This document shows, in pieces, positions 29,679-38,743 of a DNA stretch of 64,000 nucleotides (within the stretch, counting starts at the first letter, position 1; every line of letters begins with the position of its first letter). Under the pieces are notes generated by a model that was not told the DNA's origin, ran no database searches, and worked only from the letters and a program-made list of their open reading frames with translations. The DNA lies in assembly GCF_010731575.1 (NCBI RefSeq), contig NZ_AP022617.1, forward strand, positions 124,001-188,000, given 5' to 3'. This stretch comes from Mycolicibacterium monacense. GTDB taxonomy: Bacteria > Actinomycetota > Actinomycetes > Mycobacteriales > Mycobacteriaceae. The position numbers and the translations under genes were made by a program.

Positions 29679-31816
29679 ATTCCCGGGAGGAGTTGGACGA
29701 CGAGGTCGATGAGTTTGATACCGATGAACGGTGCGACGATGCCGCCGACGCCGTAGACGGACAGGTTGCGGCTCAACAGTTTCGACGCGCCGCCGGGGGT
29801 GTAGCGCACACCGCGCAGCGCCAGCGGGATCAGCGCGACGATCACCAGTGCGTTGAACACGACGGCGGACAGGATCGCCGACTGCGGGCTGTGCAGGCGC
29901 ATCACGTTGAGCAGGTCGAGGCCGGGGAAGAGTCCGACGAACAACGCCGGGATGATCGCGAAGTACTTCGCGATGTCGTTGGCGATCGAGAAGGTGGTGA
30001 GCGCACCCCGGGTGATCAGCAGTTGCTTGCCGATCGCGACGATCTCGATGAGCTTGGTCGGATCGGAGTCGAGGTCGATCATGTTGCCGGCCTCCTTGGC
30101 CGCCGGCGTACCGCTGTTCATCGCGACGCCGACGTCGGCCTGCGCGAGCGCGGGTGCGTCGTTGGTGCCGTCACCGGTCATCGCGACGAGCTTGCCGCCG
30201 GCCTGCTCCTTCTTGATCAGCGCCATCTTGTCTTCGGGGGTGGCTTCGGCGAGGAAGTCGTCGACGCCGGCCTCGTCCGCGATCGCCCTGGCGGTCAACG
30301 GGTTGTCGCCGGTGATCATCACGGTGCGGATGCCCATGCGGCGCATCTCGTCGAACCGTTCCCGCATACCTTGTTTGACGACGTCCTTGAGGTGGATCAC
30401 GCCGAGGATGTCGGCGCGCCCGTCGCTCACCCGTCCGACGACGAGTGCGGTGCCTCCGGCGACGGAGATCCGCGTGACGATGGCGTCGAGTTCAGCTGGG
30501 ACAGAACCACCTTCGGAGCGAATCCACTCGGCCACCGAACTGGCCGCTCCCTTGCGCAGCCGGTGACCGCCGGTGTCGACACCCGACATCCGGGTGGTGG
30601 CGCTGAACTCGACCCAGTGCGCGTCGGCGAGTTCACCGGGTGTGCGGGCGCGCAACCCGTACTGCTGTTTGGCGAACACGACGATCGAGCGTCCCTCCGG
30701 TGTCTCGTCGGCGAGGCTCGACAGTTGCGCCGCGTCGGCGAGTTCGGCGGTGGTGACGCCGGTGAGCGGGACGAACTCGGCGGCCTGCCGGTTGCCCAAC
30801 GTGATGGTGCCGGTCTTGTCGAGCAGCAGCGTGTTGACGTCCCCCGCGGCCTCGACGGCCCGGCCCGACATGGCCAGTACGTTGCGCTGCACCAAGCGGT
30901 CCATCCCGGCGATTCCGATCGCGGACAGCAGCGCCCCGATGGTGGTGGGGATCAGGCAGACCAGCAGCGAGACCAACACGATCCCGGTGATGCCGTCGCC
31001 GTCCAGGGCGAGGCTGTCGGGGACGCCGGGGTTACCGGCCTTGGCGTAGATGGCCAGCGGTTGCAGGGTGGCGACGGCGATGACGAACACGATCGTCAGT
31101 GACGTCAGCAGGATGTTCAGCGCGATCTCGTTGGGTGTCTTCTGCCGGTTGGCGCCTTCCACCAGCGCGATCATGCGGTCGATGAAGCTGTCGCCCGGCT
31201 TCTGCGTGATCCGCACGACGACGCGATCGCTGAGCACCGTGGTGCCGCCCGTCACCGCCGAACGGTCACCGCCGGATTCGCGGATGACCGGGGCGGATTC
31301 GCCGGTGATCGCCGATTCATCCACCGAGGCAATGCCTTCCACCACTTCACCGTCGCCGGGAATGACCTCGCCGGCTTCGACCACGACGACGTCGCCCTGG
31401 CGTAGCAGTGGTGCGGCGACCTCCTCCTCGGTACCGGGGTGGCCCGGTGCCCATCCGATGAGACGTCGGGCCATGGTGTCGGCCTTGGTCTTTCGCAGGG
31501 TCTCGGCCTGCGCCTTGCCGCGGCCCTCGGCGACGGCTTCGGCGAGGTTGGCGAACACGACCGTCAGCCACAGCCACGCGACGGTCAGCCCGCCGAACCA
31601 GGTCGGGTCGATCAGTGCCAGTGCGGTGCTCCACAAAGCGCCGATCTCGACGATCAGCATCACCGGGTTGCGCCAGAGTGTGCGGGGGTCGAGTTTGCGC
31701 AGCGCCGCCGGTGTCGACCGCCACAGCATCGCCGGGTCGAGGAGGCCGCCCCGGATCTTCTGCGGCGTCGGATCGTCGGGGTGGGCGGTGCGCGCGTCGA
31801 TGGTGGTGAGGGTCAT
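29675..31816 (-). CDS. kdpB: KdpB, P-type ATPase subunit of potassium uptake
   Basis: A 713-residue catalytic subunit. The phosphorylation motif DKTGTIT is present ([17 protein letters not shown], near residue 330), with [13 protein letters not shown] (about 180) in the actuator domain, and [16 protein letters not shown] (about 545) in the hinge. Residues 1-25 are a basic, cytoplasmic lead. It hydrolyses ATP to drive potassium through KdpA. kdpA ends one base upstream, so the genes are coupled. Confidence 0.96.
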   Translation of the reverse strand: MTLTTIDARTAHPDDPTPQKIRGGLLDPAMLWRSTPAALRKLDPRTLWRNPVMLIVEIGALWSTALALIDPTWFGGLTVAWLWLTVVFANLAEAVAEGRGKAQAETLRKTKADTMARRLIGWAPGHPGTEEEVAAPLLRQGDVVVVEAGEVIPGDGEVVEGIASVDESAITGESAPVIRESGGDRSAVTGGTTVLSDRVVVRITQKPGDSFIDRMIALVEGANRQKTPNEIALNILLTSLTIVFVIAVATLQPLAIYAKAGNPGVPDSLALDGDGITGIVLVSLLVCLIPTTIGALLSAIGIAGMDRLVQRNVLAMSGRAVEAAGDVNTLLLDKTGTITLGNRQAAEFVPLTGVTTAELADAAQLSSLADETPEGRSIVVFAKQQYGLRARTPGELADAHWVEFSATTRMSGVDTGGHRLRKGAASSVAEWIRSEGGSVPAELDAIVTRISVAGGTALVVGRVSDGRADILGVIHLKDVVKQGMRERFDEMRRMGIRTVMITGDNPLTARAIADEAGVDDFLAEATPEDKMALIKKEQAGGKLVAMTGDGTNDAPALAQADVGVAMNSGTPAAKEAGNMIDLDSDPTKLIEIVAIGKQLLITRGALTTFSIANDIAKYFAIIPALFVGLFPGLDLLNVMRLHSPQSAILSAVVFNALVIVALIPLALRGVRYTPGGASKLLSRNLSVYGVGGIVAPFIGIKLIDLVVQLLPGM

Positions 31817-31817
31817 G

Positions 31818-33488
31818 TCAGTGAAGTCCTTCAGCGAGGGGACCGAGTGCGAGCACGGGCAGGAAGGTGAGCGCGACGAGAATCAACGTGACGCCGGTGA
31901 CCATGCCGACGAACTGCGGTCGGTGGGTGGGCAAGGTGCCGACCGATGCCGGCGTCCGTCCCTGGCGGGCGAAGGATCCGGCCAGGGCGAGGACGAGGAT
32001 GATCGGCAGGAAGCGGCCGAACACCATCGCCAGGCCGAGCGCGGTGTTGTACCACTCGGTGTTGACCGACAGGCCCGCGAACGCCGATCCGTTGTTGTTG
32101 CCCGCCGAGGTGAACGCGTAGAGCACCTCGGACAGGCCGTGCGGGCCGGTGTTGAGCATGCCGTCGCGTTGTCCGGGCAGGGCCATGGCCACCGCGGTGC
32201 CGATCAGCACGATCAGCGGCGTCACCAGGAAATAGGTTGCAGCGAGCTTGATTTCGCGGGGTGTGATCTTCTTGCCGAGGTACTCCGGGGTGCGGCCCAC
32301 CATGAGGCCCGCGACGAACACCGTGATGACCGCCAGCACCAGCATGCTGTAGAGCCCCGAGCCGACGCCGCCCGGTGCGACCTCGCCGAGCTGCATGTTG
32401 AACAGCGTCATCAGCCCGCCGAGGCTGGTGTAGGAGTCGTGGAACGAGTCGACGGCACCGGTGGACGTCAGTGTGGTCAGGTCGGCGAACACGGCGGAGT
32501 CGGCGACACCGAAGCGCTGTTCGACACCTTCGGTCGCCGAGCCGACGGCAGTGGGGACGGTGCCGTGCGCCTGCGACTGGAACAGCATCATCAGCGAGAG
32601 GCTGAGCGTGGCGATGACCGCCATGACCGCGAGGATCGCCGCACCCTGTTTGCGACTGCCCACCATGCGCCCGAAGGTCCGCGGCAGGGAGAACGCGATG
32701 CAGGACAGCAGAAAGATCTCCACCCAGTTGGTCCAGGTGGTCGGGTTCTCGAACGGGTGCGCGGAGTTGGCGTTGAAGAATCCGCCGCCGTTGGTGCCGA
32801 GTTCCTTGATCGCCTCCTGGCTGGCGACGGGACCGCCGGGGATGGTCTGCTGGGCGCCCGACAGTGTCGAGACGACGGTGTCGTGCAGGGCGAAGTTCTG
32901 GATCACCCCGCCGGAGACCAGGATGATCGCGCCGATGATGCTGAGCGGCAGCAGGATCCGCAGGCAGCCTCGGATGAGGTCGACCCAGAAGTTGCCGAGC
33001 TCTCCGGTGTCGCGGCGGGCCAGGCCGCGGACGAAGGCCATCGCGACGGCCATCCCGACGGCGGCCGACACGAAGTTCTGCACGCTCAGGCCGGCCATCT
33101 GGACGAGGTGGCCCTGGGTGGATTCGCCGGAGTAGGCCTGCCAGTTCGTGTTGGTCACGAAGCTCACGGCGGTGTTCCACGCGAGTGCCGGCGTCATCTC
33201 GGTCGCGGGGTCGTTCAGGTGCAGAGGCAGCCGGCCCTGGAGCAGCTGGAGGCCGAACAGGAACAGGATGCTGACGGCGGAGAAGGCCAGCACGCTACGG
33301 GCGTAGGAACCCCAGCCCTGTTCGGCGGCGGGGTCGGCGCCGATGAGGCGGTAGGCCACTCGCTCTGCGCGCCAGTGCTTCTCGGAGGCGTAGACGCGGT
33401 ACATGTAGTCGCCCAGGGGCACATGGACGGCGGCGAGGGCGAGGGCCAGGCTGAGGGCGAAGAGGATGCCCGCGGTGGTGGTGCTCAC
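31818..33488 (-). CDS. kdpA: KdpA, potassium-binding channel subunit
   Basis: A 556-residue membrane protein with about ten helices. Four selectivity-filter-type loops are visible, for example [15 protein letters not shown] (about 115), [19 protein letters not shown] (about 230), and [15 protein letters not shown] (about 460), as expected for the K+-binding subunit. The GTG start follows the kdpF stop by two bases, so kdpFAB are co-transcribed and coupled. No defect is seen. Confidence 0.96.
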   Translation of the reverse strand: MSTTTAGILFALSLALALAAVHVPLGDYMYRVYASEKHWRAERVAYRLIGADPAAEQGWGSYARSVLAFSAVSILFLFGLQLLQGRLPLHLNDPATEMTPALAWNTAVSFVTNTNWQAYSGESTQGHLVQMAGLSVQNFVSAAVGMAVAMAFVRGLARRDTGELGNFWVDLIRGCLRILLPLSIIGAIILVSGGVIQNFALHDTVVSTLSGAQQTIPGGPVASQEAIKELGTNGGGFFNANSAHPFENPTTWTNWVEIFLLSCIAFSLPRTFGRMVGSRKQGAAILAVMAVIATLSLSLMMLFQSQAHGTVPTAVGSATEGVEQRFGVADSAVFADLTTLTSTGAVDSFHDSYTSLGGLMTLFNMQLGEVAPGGVGSGLYSMLVLAVITVFVAGLMVGRTPEYLGKKITPREIKLAATYFLVTPLIVLIGTAVAMALPGQRDGMLNTGPHGLSEVLYAFTSAGNNNGSAFAGLSVNTEWYNTALGLAMVFGRFLPIILVLALAGSFARQGRTPASVGTLPTHRPQFVGMVTGVTLILVALTFLPVLALGPLAEGLH

Positions 33489-33490
33489 GC

Positions 33491-33577
33491 TCAGAACCTC
33501 TCCGGGAACAGCAGCGCGGCGAAGAGGAACACCACGATCGCGGCGGCCAGGACCAGCCCGACGATGTTCGCGATCAC
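33491..33577 (-). CDS. kdpF: KdpF, 28-residue stabilising peptide
   Basis: A 28-residue one-helix membrane peptide ([20 protein letters not shown]...). The sequence NIVGLVLA and the terminal FPERF match mycobacterial KdpF. It was found by reading the frame directly upstream of kdpA. The start is GTG at 33577, overlapping the stop of the preceding small peptide gene (GTGA). KdpF stabilises the KdpABC complex. Confidence 0.85.
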   Translation of the reverse strand: MIANIVGLVLAAAIVVFLFAALLFPERF

Positions 33578-33657
33578 AGCTGTTCGACCCACTTCTGGAC
33601 GAGGCCGAGCAGCGCGAAGACCGCCACCGTCAGCAGGACGTAAACGAGCACAGACAT
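33574..33657 (-). CDS. 27-residue membrane peptide upstream of kdpF
   Basis: A short open frame, [20 protein letters not shown] followed by QKWVEQL, forms a single membrane helix. It starts with ATG at 33657 after the ribosome site GGGAGA and ends in TGA overlapping the kdpF GTG start. A strong ribosome site, coupling and an unbroken hydrophobic profile make it likely to be real; it would be the first gene of the kdp transcript. Whether it is a second KdpF-like subunit or a leader peptide is not known. Confidence 0.6.
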   Translation of the reverse strand: MSVLVYVLLTVAVFALLGLVQKWVEQL

Positions 33658-33734
33658 TCCGTCTCCCGTATCTGCGCCACCGGCTCTCGGTGGCCGTCGA
33701 CCAGCATCGGCGCGGTGGTGACCGTTGCCGAGGG

Positions 33735-33753
33735 TCTTGACGTTTTCTTGACG
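33735..33753 (-). promoter_or_regulatory. candidate KdpE-binding direct repeat
   Basis: TCTTGACG occurs twice, at 33735-33742 and 33746-33753, with an 11-base period (CGTCAAGA-AAA-CGTCAAGA read toward the operon). Direct repeats at one helical turn are typical for OmpR/PhoB-family regulators. The repeat lies 78 bases upstream of the first kdp start (33657). It is therefore a natural candidate for KdpE, but no known mycobacterial KdpE consensus was used to call it. Confidence 0.5.
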
Positions 33754-33842
33754 GGGCGGTGGCGCACCTTTACGGACGCTTAGCACTCGCGGGAGGCTCT
33801 CAGCTTCTGGACAGGCTGGTGTGAGGTCGCGGCGACACCATC

Positions 33843-34529
33843 GTGGACATGATTCGCATTCGCCGTTCTCGAACGCTGCCCCGCCACACCGTGTGCCACC
33901 GGGCGTTACGCGGGACGCCGCTGCAGGTGCCCGCGGAGTTGTTGACGACGGCTCCGGTGGCGGAGTGGGTGCGCCGGCGGGGCCTGGGCGTCGACGTGGG
34001 CTCCGCCGAGGAGCTGCGGGTGGCGTTGCAGGCGGGTCTGCCCGCGTCGCGGGTGGCAGCACAGTGCCGCGATGTGGAGGCGGTCGAGGCGGCGGTGTCT
34101 GCAGCGGTCGGGCGGTTCGTGATCGGCGGGTGGGCCGAGGTGCTGTTGTTGGCGGGTCGGCGAGACGGTGCGCATCGGGTGGTCGTCGATGTCAGCGAGG
34201 GGAGCGGTGAGCGGTTGGCGGCGTCGGTGATGTCGATGGGCCGGCTGGACGTGGTGGGGTTACGCTGCCGCGTCGGGGCAGGTGAGGCCGAGGCGCGCGA
34301 CGCGGTGCGCAGGATGATCGAACAGATGGCGCGGCTGCGCCGCAAGCACGGGGTGATCCTGACCCGGGCGTGCCTGTCGGGGTACGGGCGAGGTGACGCC
34401 GGGCCGGAGGAGTTGCGGCGCGGGGTGCATCATCTGCAGTTGGCGGCGGAGGAGGCGTGTGCCCGGCTGCGGTATCCGCGGCCGGCGTTGGTGCTCTCCT
34501 TGCACGCGGCGGCGCTGGTGGAGTCCTGA
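33843..34529 (+). CDS. fold-type III PLP enzyme-like protein (decarboxylase/racemase N-terminal barrel), probably non-classical
   Basis: A 228-residue protein. The piece RRRGLGVDVGSAEELRVALQAGLPASRVA (about 40-66, read in parts) strongly resembles the TIM-barrel N-terminus of diaminopimelate/ornithine decarboxylases (GLGVDVASGGEL..ALxAG). The usual PLP lysine near the N-terminus (YAxKA/V-K) is not seen, and the C-terminal beta-barrel domain is missing. It may be a degenerate or regulatory relative. The start could be GTG at 33843 or ATG at 33849. It diverges from the kdp promoter region, and a perfect hairpin follows its stop. Confidence 0.6.
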   Translation: MDMIRIRRSRTLPRHTVCHRALRGTPLQVPAELLTTAPVAEWVRRRGLGVDVGSAEELRVALQAGLPASRVAAQCRDVEAVEAAVSAAVGRFVIGGWAEVLLLAGRRDGAHRVVVDVSEGSGERLAASVMSMGRLDVVGLRCRVGAGEAEARDAVRRMIEQMARLRRKHGVILTRACLSGYGRGDAGPEELRRGVHHLQLAAEEACARLRYPRPALVLSLHAAALVES

Positions 34530-34544
34530 GCTGTCTTCGTCGCC

Positions 34545-34599
34545 GAGTTCTACACCAGGGTCGTCAAAGCCGCCGCTTGACGACCCTGGTGTAGAACTC
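34545..34599. terminator. perfect 23-bp stem bidirectional terminator
   Basis: GAGTTCTACACCAGGGTCGTCAA (34545-34567) and its exact reverse complement (34577-34599) surround a nine-base loop. It lies between the convergent decarboxylase-like gene (stop 34529) and ridA (stop codon 34598-34600), and overlaps the ridA stop. The perfect stem and location indicate a terminator for both genes. A U-run is absent, as usual for mycobacterial terminators. Confidence 0.75.
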
Positions 34600-35005
34600 A
34601 GTCGATGACCGCGGTCGCTTCGATCTCCACGAGCATGTCGGGTTCGGCGAGGGCCGCGACGCCGATACCGGTCAGCGGGGGAGCCGCGGTGATGCCGAGC
34701 GTGGCTTGGGCGCGGGCGAGGCCGTCCGCGAAGGCAGGCATCTTCTCGGGCGTCCAGTCGACGAGGTAGACGGTCAGCTTCGCGACGTCGTCGAAGGTGG
34801 CGCCGGCCGCGGCGAGCGCTGCGCCGATGTTGAGGTAACACTGCTCGACCTGGGCGGCGAGGTCGCCCTCACCGACGGCGGCTCCGGTGGCGTCGCGGGC
34901 GACCTGGCCGGCGATGAAGACGAGTTTGGACCCGGTGGCCACGGAGACCTGGTGGTACAGGCCCACGGCGGGAAGGCCTTCGGGGTTGATCGGGGTGATC
35001 GGCAT
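34598..35005 (-). CDS. RidA/YjgF family enamine/imine deaminase
   Basis: A 135-residue protein. RidA proteins deaminate reactive enamine/imine intermediates; some members have other substrates. Typical landmarks are VFIAGQVARDATG (about 36-48), the AQVEQCYLNIGAAL segment, and the C-terminal LVEIEATAV; the Arg of the active site (RPARS-type region) is not obvious, so catalytic status is uncertain. The ATG at 35005 was chosen because of the ribosome site AGGAG eight bases upstream; a longer frame exists. The stop is embedded in a terminator hairpin. Confidence 0.85.
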   Translation of the reverse strand: MPITPINPEGLPAVGLYHQVSVATGSKLVFIAGQVARDATGAAVGEGDLAAQVEQCYLNIGAALAAAGATFDDVAKLTVYLVDWTPEKMPAFADGLARAQATLGITAAPPLTGIGVAALAEPDMLVEIEATAVID

Positions 35006-35126
35006 CTGCGCTCCTGTGGTGTCGACGTGCCGCGTCAACATATGGGGGGCACGCCCGGTCAGCAAGTGGGTCGGCAGATCTCCTGTCGCAGAGCACTTTT
35101 GCGGCCATCGATCCTGCTTCAGCCCT

Positions 35127-36440
35127 TCACGTGCTCGCGTCCTCGCGCTTGATGGCGTGGCCGAGCACCGGTGCCAGCGCGACGCCGATGATCGAGGCGA
35201 GGATGACGACGTAGAACCCGGCAGACGGATTGTTGGTCGCGGTCTCGGCCAGCCCGAACAGGTAGGGCCCGACGAACCCGCCGATCAGTCCGATGGTGTT
35301 GATGAACGCCAGGCTGGCCGCCGCCATCAGTCCGGACATGCGGGCCATCGCGATCGACCAGAACAGCGGCAGGGTGCCGAACACGAAGATCATCGAGATC
35401 GCGATGAGCAGGATGCGGGCCAACGCACTGGAGGAGAGCATGAACGCGATCGAGGTGACCAGTGTGGCGGCGGCCAGGATGCCGACGGCGCTCGCCTCGC
35501 GCGGGTACCGGGCGAACAGGCGGGGGATCACCAGCACGCCGATCGTCGCGCCGATTCCCGCGCTGCCGGACAGGAGCCCGATGAGGAACGAACCGCTGAT
35601 GTCGAGATCCTCGACGATCGCGGGGATGTTGAAAACGATTCCGACGTTGGTGATCTGGTTGAAGAAGTAGATCAGCGCGACCACGATGACGAAGGGTCGG
35701 CCGAAGGCCTCCTTGACGTTGCCGCGGATCCGGGTCGCGGTGTCGTGGTGGGCGCCCGCGGCGCGTTCGGTGAGAATCTGCGCCTCGTCGGCGGACAGCC
35801 ACCGCGCCTCGCTGGGTACCTGGGGAAGCTTGAACCACACCAGGACGCCGACGAGGACGGTCACGAGGCCTTCGATGAGGAACATCCACTGCCAGCCGTG
35901 CAGGCCGAATGCGCTGTCGAGCTCCATCAGCGCGCCGCCCATGGGGCCGCCGACGACGAGCGCGATGGTGGGCGCCAGGTAGATGAACCCGACGACGGTG
36001 GCGCGGTAGCTCTGCGCGAACCAGACCGTGACCATGTACATCAGGGCGGGGTAAAGGCCGGCCTCGGCGGCGCCGAGCAGGAATCGCATGATGTAGAAGG
36101 ACAGGTCGCCCTGAACGAACATCATGAGCGCCGACAAAGTGCCCCACGTGACGGCGATGCGGGCGATCCACCGCCGCGGCCCGACGCGATACATGATCAG
36201 GTTGCTCGGGACTTCGAGGAACGCGTAGCTGATGAAGAAGATGCCCGCGCCGAAGCCGAATGCCGCGGCGCTGATGCCCGCGTCGGCTTCGAGGTGGGTT
36301 TTCGCGAGCGCGACGTTGGTGCGGTCGATGTAGGCCATGAAGTAGACCGCGCACATGACGGGCAGCAGGCGTAGAACGGCCTTGCGCGTGGCGCGCTTGT
36401 GCAGTTCGTCCGCCGATGCGAGCACAGAATCGATGCTCAT
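35127..36440 (-). CDS. MFS transporter of the anion:cation symporter (ACS) family
   Basis: A 437-residue protein with twelve predicted helices. FMAYIDRTNVALAK near residue 34 is the ACS signature, and the loop between helices 2-3 carries VGPRRWIARI. Members move hexuronates, phthalates, nicotinate or other organic anions. It is divergent from a TetR gene, with an inverted repeat in between, so it is probably under that repressor's control. The substrate cannot be deduced from sequence alone. Confidence 0.85.
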   Translation of the reverse strand: MSIDSVLASADELHKRATRKAVLRLLPVMCAVYFMAYIDRTNVALAKTHLEADAGISAAAFGFGAGIFFISYAFLEVPSNLIMYRVGPRRWIARIAVTWGTLSALMMFVQGDLSFYIMRFLLGAAEAGLYPALMYMVTVWFAQSYRATVVGFIYLAPTIALVVGGPMGGALMELDSAFGLHGWQWMFLIEGLVTVLVGVLVWFKLPQVPSEARWLSADEAQILTERAAGAHHDTATRIRGNVKEAFGRPFVIVVALIYFFNQITNVGIVFNIPAIVEDLDISGSFLIGLLSGSAGIGATIGVLVIPRLFARYPREASAVGILAAATLVTSIAFMLSSSALARILLIAISMIFVFGTLPLFWSIAMARMSGLMAAASLAFINTIGLIGGFVGPYLFGLAETATNNPSAGFYVVILASIIGVALAPVLGHAIKREDAST

Positions 36441-36522
36441 ATGGCTCCTTTGGTTGCGTCACGGTCGCGCGTGGGAGAGCTGATTTGCCGTGTACCGAGT
36501 GGCGTGAAACGCCCTCACCAGG

Positions 36523-36541
36523 GATACTACTGAGTATTATC
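36523..36541. promoter_or_regulatory. candidate TetR operator between MFS and tetR
   Basis: GATACTAC-TGA-GTATTATC is an imperfect palindrome with 7 of 8 pairs matching, in the 116-base gap between the divergent MFS (start 36440) and TetR (start 36557) genes. A shared regulator-binding site is likely; which protein binds is inference. Confidence 0.5.
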
Positions 36542-36556
36542 GTAACGAGGGTCACA

Positions 36557-37222
36557 ATGGGTGTCAATCGTGAGCGTCGCGGACGCGGAGATGAGGTCGA
36601 GGTGAGCGCGAGCGCCGAACTGGAGTCGGATGTCAAAGGTCGGATACTCGATGCCGCGGCCGAGGCCTTCATGGCGCGCGGGTTCGCGAACACCACCATC
36701 GACGACATCGCCGATGAGGTGGGTGCCACCAAGGGGCTGATCTACTACCACTTCCGGTCGAAGTTCGACATCTTCCTCGCGGTCTATCAGGACGGGATGC
36801 GCCGGGTGCGCGAACGCGTCGAACCGCATTCGACCGCACCGGGTACCGGCTTCGAGCGGCTGCACGCGATGTCCGTCGCGCACCTGGAGAACCTCATGAC
36901 CGAGTTGGGTTACCACCACGTGGTGCATCAGGGTGTCCGCCATCAGGATTCGACGGCGTTGAAGGTGCGGCAGCGGGACGCACTGACCGCGCTGAACGAG
37001 CTACGACGTGACTACGAGCGGATGTTCCGCCGAGTCATCGCCGAGGGGATCGCCGACGGGTCACTGCGAAAAGTGGACGAAGCGCTCGCGACCCGGACCC
37101 TGCTCAGTAACCTCAACGCCGTCGATGTCTGGTATCGCAGGATCGACGGTCAGACCGACGAGGAGATTCGCGCGCTGGCCGGCGATGTGGTCGACCTGCT
37201 GATCGGGGGACTCGGCGCCTGA
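36557..37222 (+). CDS. TetR/AcrR family transcriptional regulator
   Basis: A 221-residue regulator; the helix-turn-helix is ILDAAAEAFMARGFANTTIDDIADEVGATKGLIYYHFRSK (about 26-65, read in parts). The chosen ATG at 36557 is preceded by GAGGGT; longer upstream frames extend into the promoter. The C-terminal domain is TetR_C type (TetR_C_33-like helices). The divergent MFS transporter gene is the probable target. No ligand can be inferred. Confidence 0.85.
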   Translation: MGVNRERRGRGDEVEVSASAELESDVKGRILDAAAEAFMARGFANTTIDDIADEVGATKGLIYYHFRSKFDIFLAVYQDGMRRVRERVEPHSTAPGTGFERLHAMSVAHLENLMTELGYHHVVHQGVRHQDSTALKVRQRDALTALNELRRDYERMFRRVIAEGIADGSLRKVDEALATRTLLSNLNAVDVWYRRIDGQTDEEIRALAGDVVDLLIGGLGA

Positions 37223-37282
37223 GGGTCGGTCGAACAGCGTCCCGATGAAGAGGGGTGGGCATGGCGTTGGCGCTCAAGGCGA

Positions 37283-38494
37283 TTGGCGAATGAGCTCGAA
37301 TCGCACGCAGGCGCCCGCCCGATCGCACCGATTGCGCTGGGTCCTGCTGGCGTTGTGCTCACCGAGATCACCAGTTGGGGGGTGCTGTACTACGCCTTCA
37401 CCGTGCTCTCCGACCAGATCACCGCCGAGACGGGATGGTCGGCCCCCGCGGTGACCGCAGCGTTCTCGGCGGGACTGGTGACCTCGGCGTTCGTCGGTAT
37501 CCCGGTCGGCAGGTGGCTGGACCGGGTTGGTCCACGCTGGATCATGACGGCCGGTTCGGCCCTGGGTTGCGTTTCCGTGGTCGCAGTGGTGGCCGCATCG
37601 TCGTACGCCTGGTTCGTCGCGGCGTGGGTGCTCGCCGGTGTGGCGATGAGCGCGGTCTTCTATGCACCGGCGTTCGCCGCCCTCACCCGGTTCTTCGGCG
37701 CCGACGCCGTGCGGGCACTGACGGTCCTGACGTTGGTGGCCGGCTTCGCCAGCACCGTGTTCGCACCGCTGACCGCCGCGTTGTCGGCGCAGTTGAGTTG
37801 GCGCAGCACCTATCTGGTGTTGGCCGTGGTGATGGCGGTCATCACGATCCCCGCGCACTTCTTCGGCCTGCGGCGACCCTGGCCGGCCGTGGTGACCGCC
37901 CACGCGGTGGAGTCCCCGACGCGCACGGCGCGCAGTGGTGCGTTCATCGCGTTGGTGGCGGTGTTCGCCCTCGGTGGGGTGGCGTCGTATGCGGTGATCA
38001 TCAACCTGGTGCCCCTGATGGCCGAGCGCGGCATCAGCACGGGCGCCGCGGCGGTCGCGCTTGGGCTCGGCGGCGCCGGGCAGGTTATGGGCCGACTGGG
38101 CTATCAGACCCTGGTGCGCCGCGTCGGTGTCGTGACGCGGACGGTGGTGATCATGGCCGGTATCGCGGCCACGACCGCGCTCCTGGGGGTCTTCACCGGC
38201 TACGCCGCCCTGCTGGCGGTCGCGATCGGCGCGGGCGTGATGCGCGGAATCATGACGCTGCTTCAGGCGACAGCGGTCACCGAGCGTTGGGGCGCAACCC
38301 ATTACGGCCATCTCAGCGGGATCCTCAACGCACCGGTGATGATCGCCACCGCCATCGGGCCCTTCGTCGGTGCGGCCCTGGCGAGCATCCTCGGCGGTTA
38401 CGCGGCGATGTTCCTCGCGCTCGGTGCGGTCGCAGCCGTCGCCGCGGTCACGGCTTTGGCGACCTCGACTCATTCCCGGCGCCGGCGAGACTGA
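37283..38494 (+). CDS. MFS transporter
   Basis: A 403-residue protein with about twelve helices. It begins with TTG at 37283 (uncertain); a real start within this frame is hard to choose since no good ribosome site is seen. The TM2-TM3 loop has GRWLDRVGPRWIM, and the middle loop is short. The sequence ITSWGVLYYAF resembles the monocarboxylate/oxalate-formate type of MFS. Follows the tetR gene by 60 bases in the same direction and may be in the same unit. Confidence 0.75.
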   Translation: MANELESHAGARPIAPIALGPAGVVLTEITSWGVLYYAFTVLSDQITAETGWSAPAVTAAFSAGLVTSAFVGIPVGRWLDRVGPRWIMTAGSALGCVSVVAVVAASSYAWFVAAWVLAGVAMSAVFYAPAFAALTRFFGADAVRALTVLTLVAGFASTVFAPLTAALSAQLSWRSTYLVLAVVMAVITIPAHFFGLRRPWPAVVTAHAVESPTRTARSGAFIALVAVFALGGVASYAVIINLVPLMAERGISTGAAAVALGLGGAGQVMGRLGYQTLVRRVGVVTRTVVIMAGIAATTALLGVFTGYAALLAVAIGAGVMRGIMTLLQATAVTERWGATHYGHLSGILNAPVMIATAIGPFVGAALASILGGYAAMFLALGAVAAVAAVTALATSTHSRRRRD

Positions 38495-38563
38495 CCGGAT
38501 CGCCGCGCTTCCGAGGACGTCCCGGAGCCGCGAACCGGCCTCAGTATGCTTCCACCTGCAGAA

Positions 38564-38637
38564 GCCCCCATAGCCCAATTGGCAGAGGCAGCGGACTTAA
38601 AATCCGCCCAGTGTCGGTTCGAGTCCGACTGGGGGCA
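38564..38637 (+). tRNA. tRNA-Leu (anticodon TAA)
   Basis: A 74-base cloverleaf. The acceptor stem GCCCCCA/TGGGGGC pairs perfectly; the anticodon arm GCGGA-CTTAAAA-TCCGC gives anticodon TAA (leucine, UUA codons); T arm GTCGG-TTCGAGT-CCGAC is canonical; discriminator A. The variable loop is only five bases (CCAGT), whereas leucine tRNAs normally have a long variable arm. The CCA end is not encoded. Confidence 0.9.
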
Positions 38638-38743
38638 CAGCCGACGCCTATGGGCCACGCCCGGGACGGACCGCCGTATCCGATTCGGCGGGAGTCGGGT
38701 TTGACGTGAGCGTTTCCCTTGGCCGCAAGCCTCCGCCGAAAAG

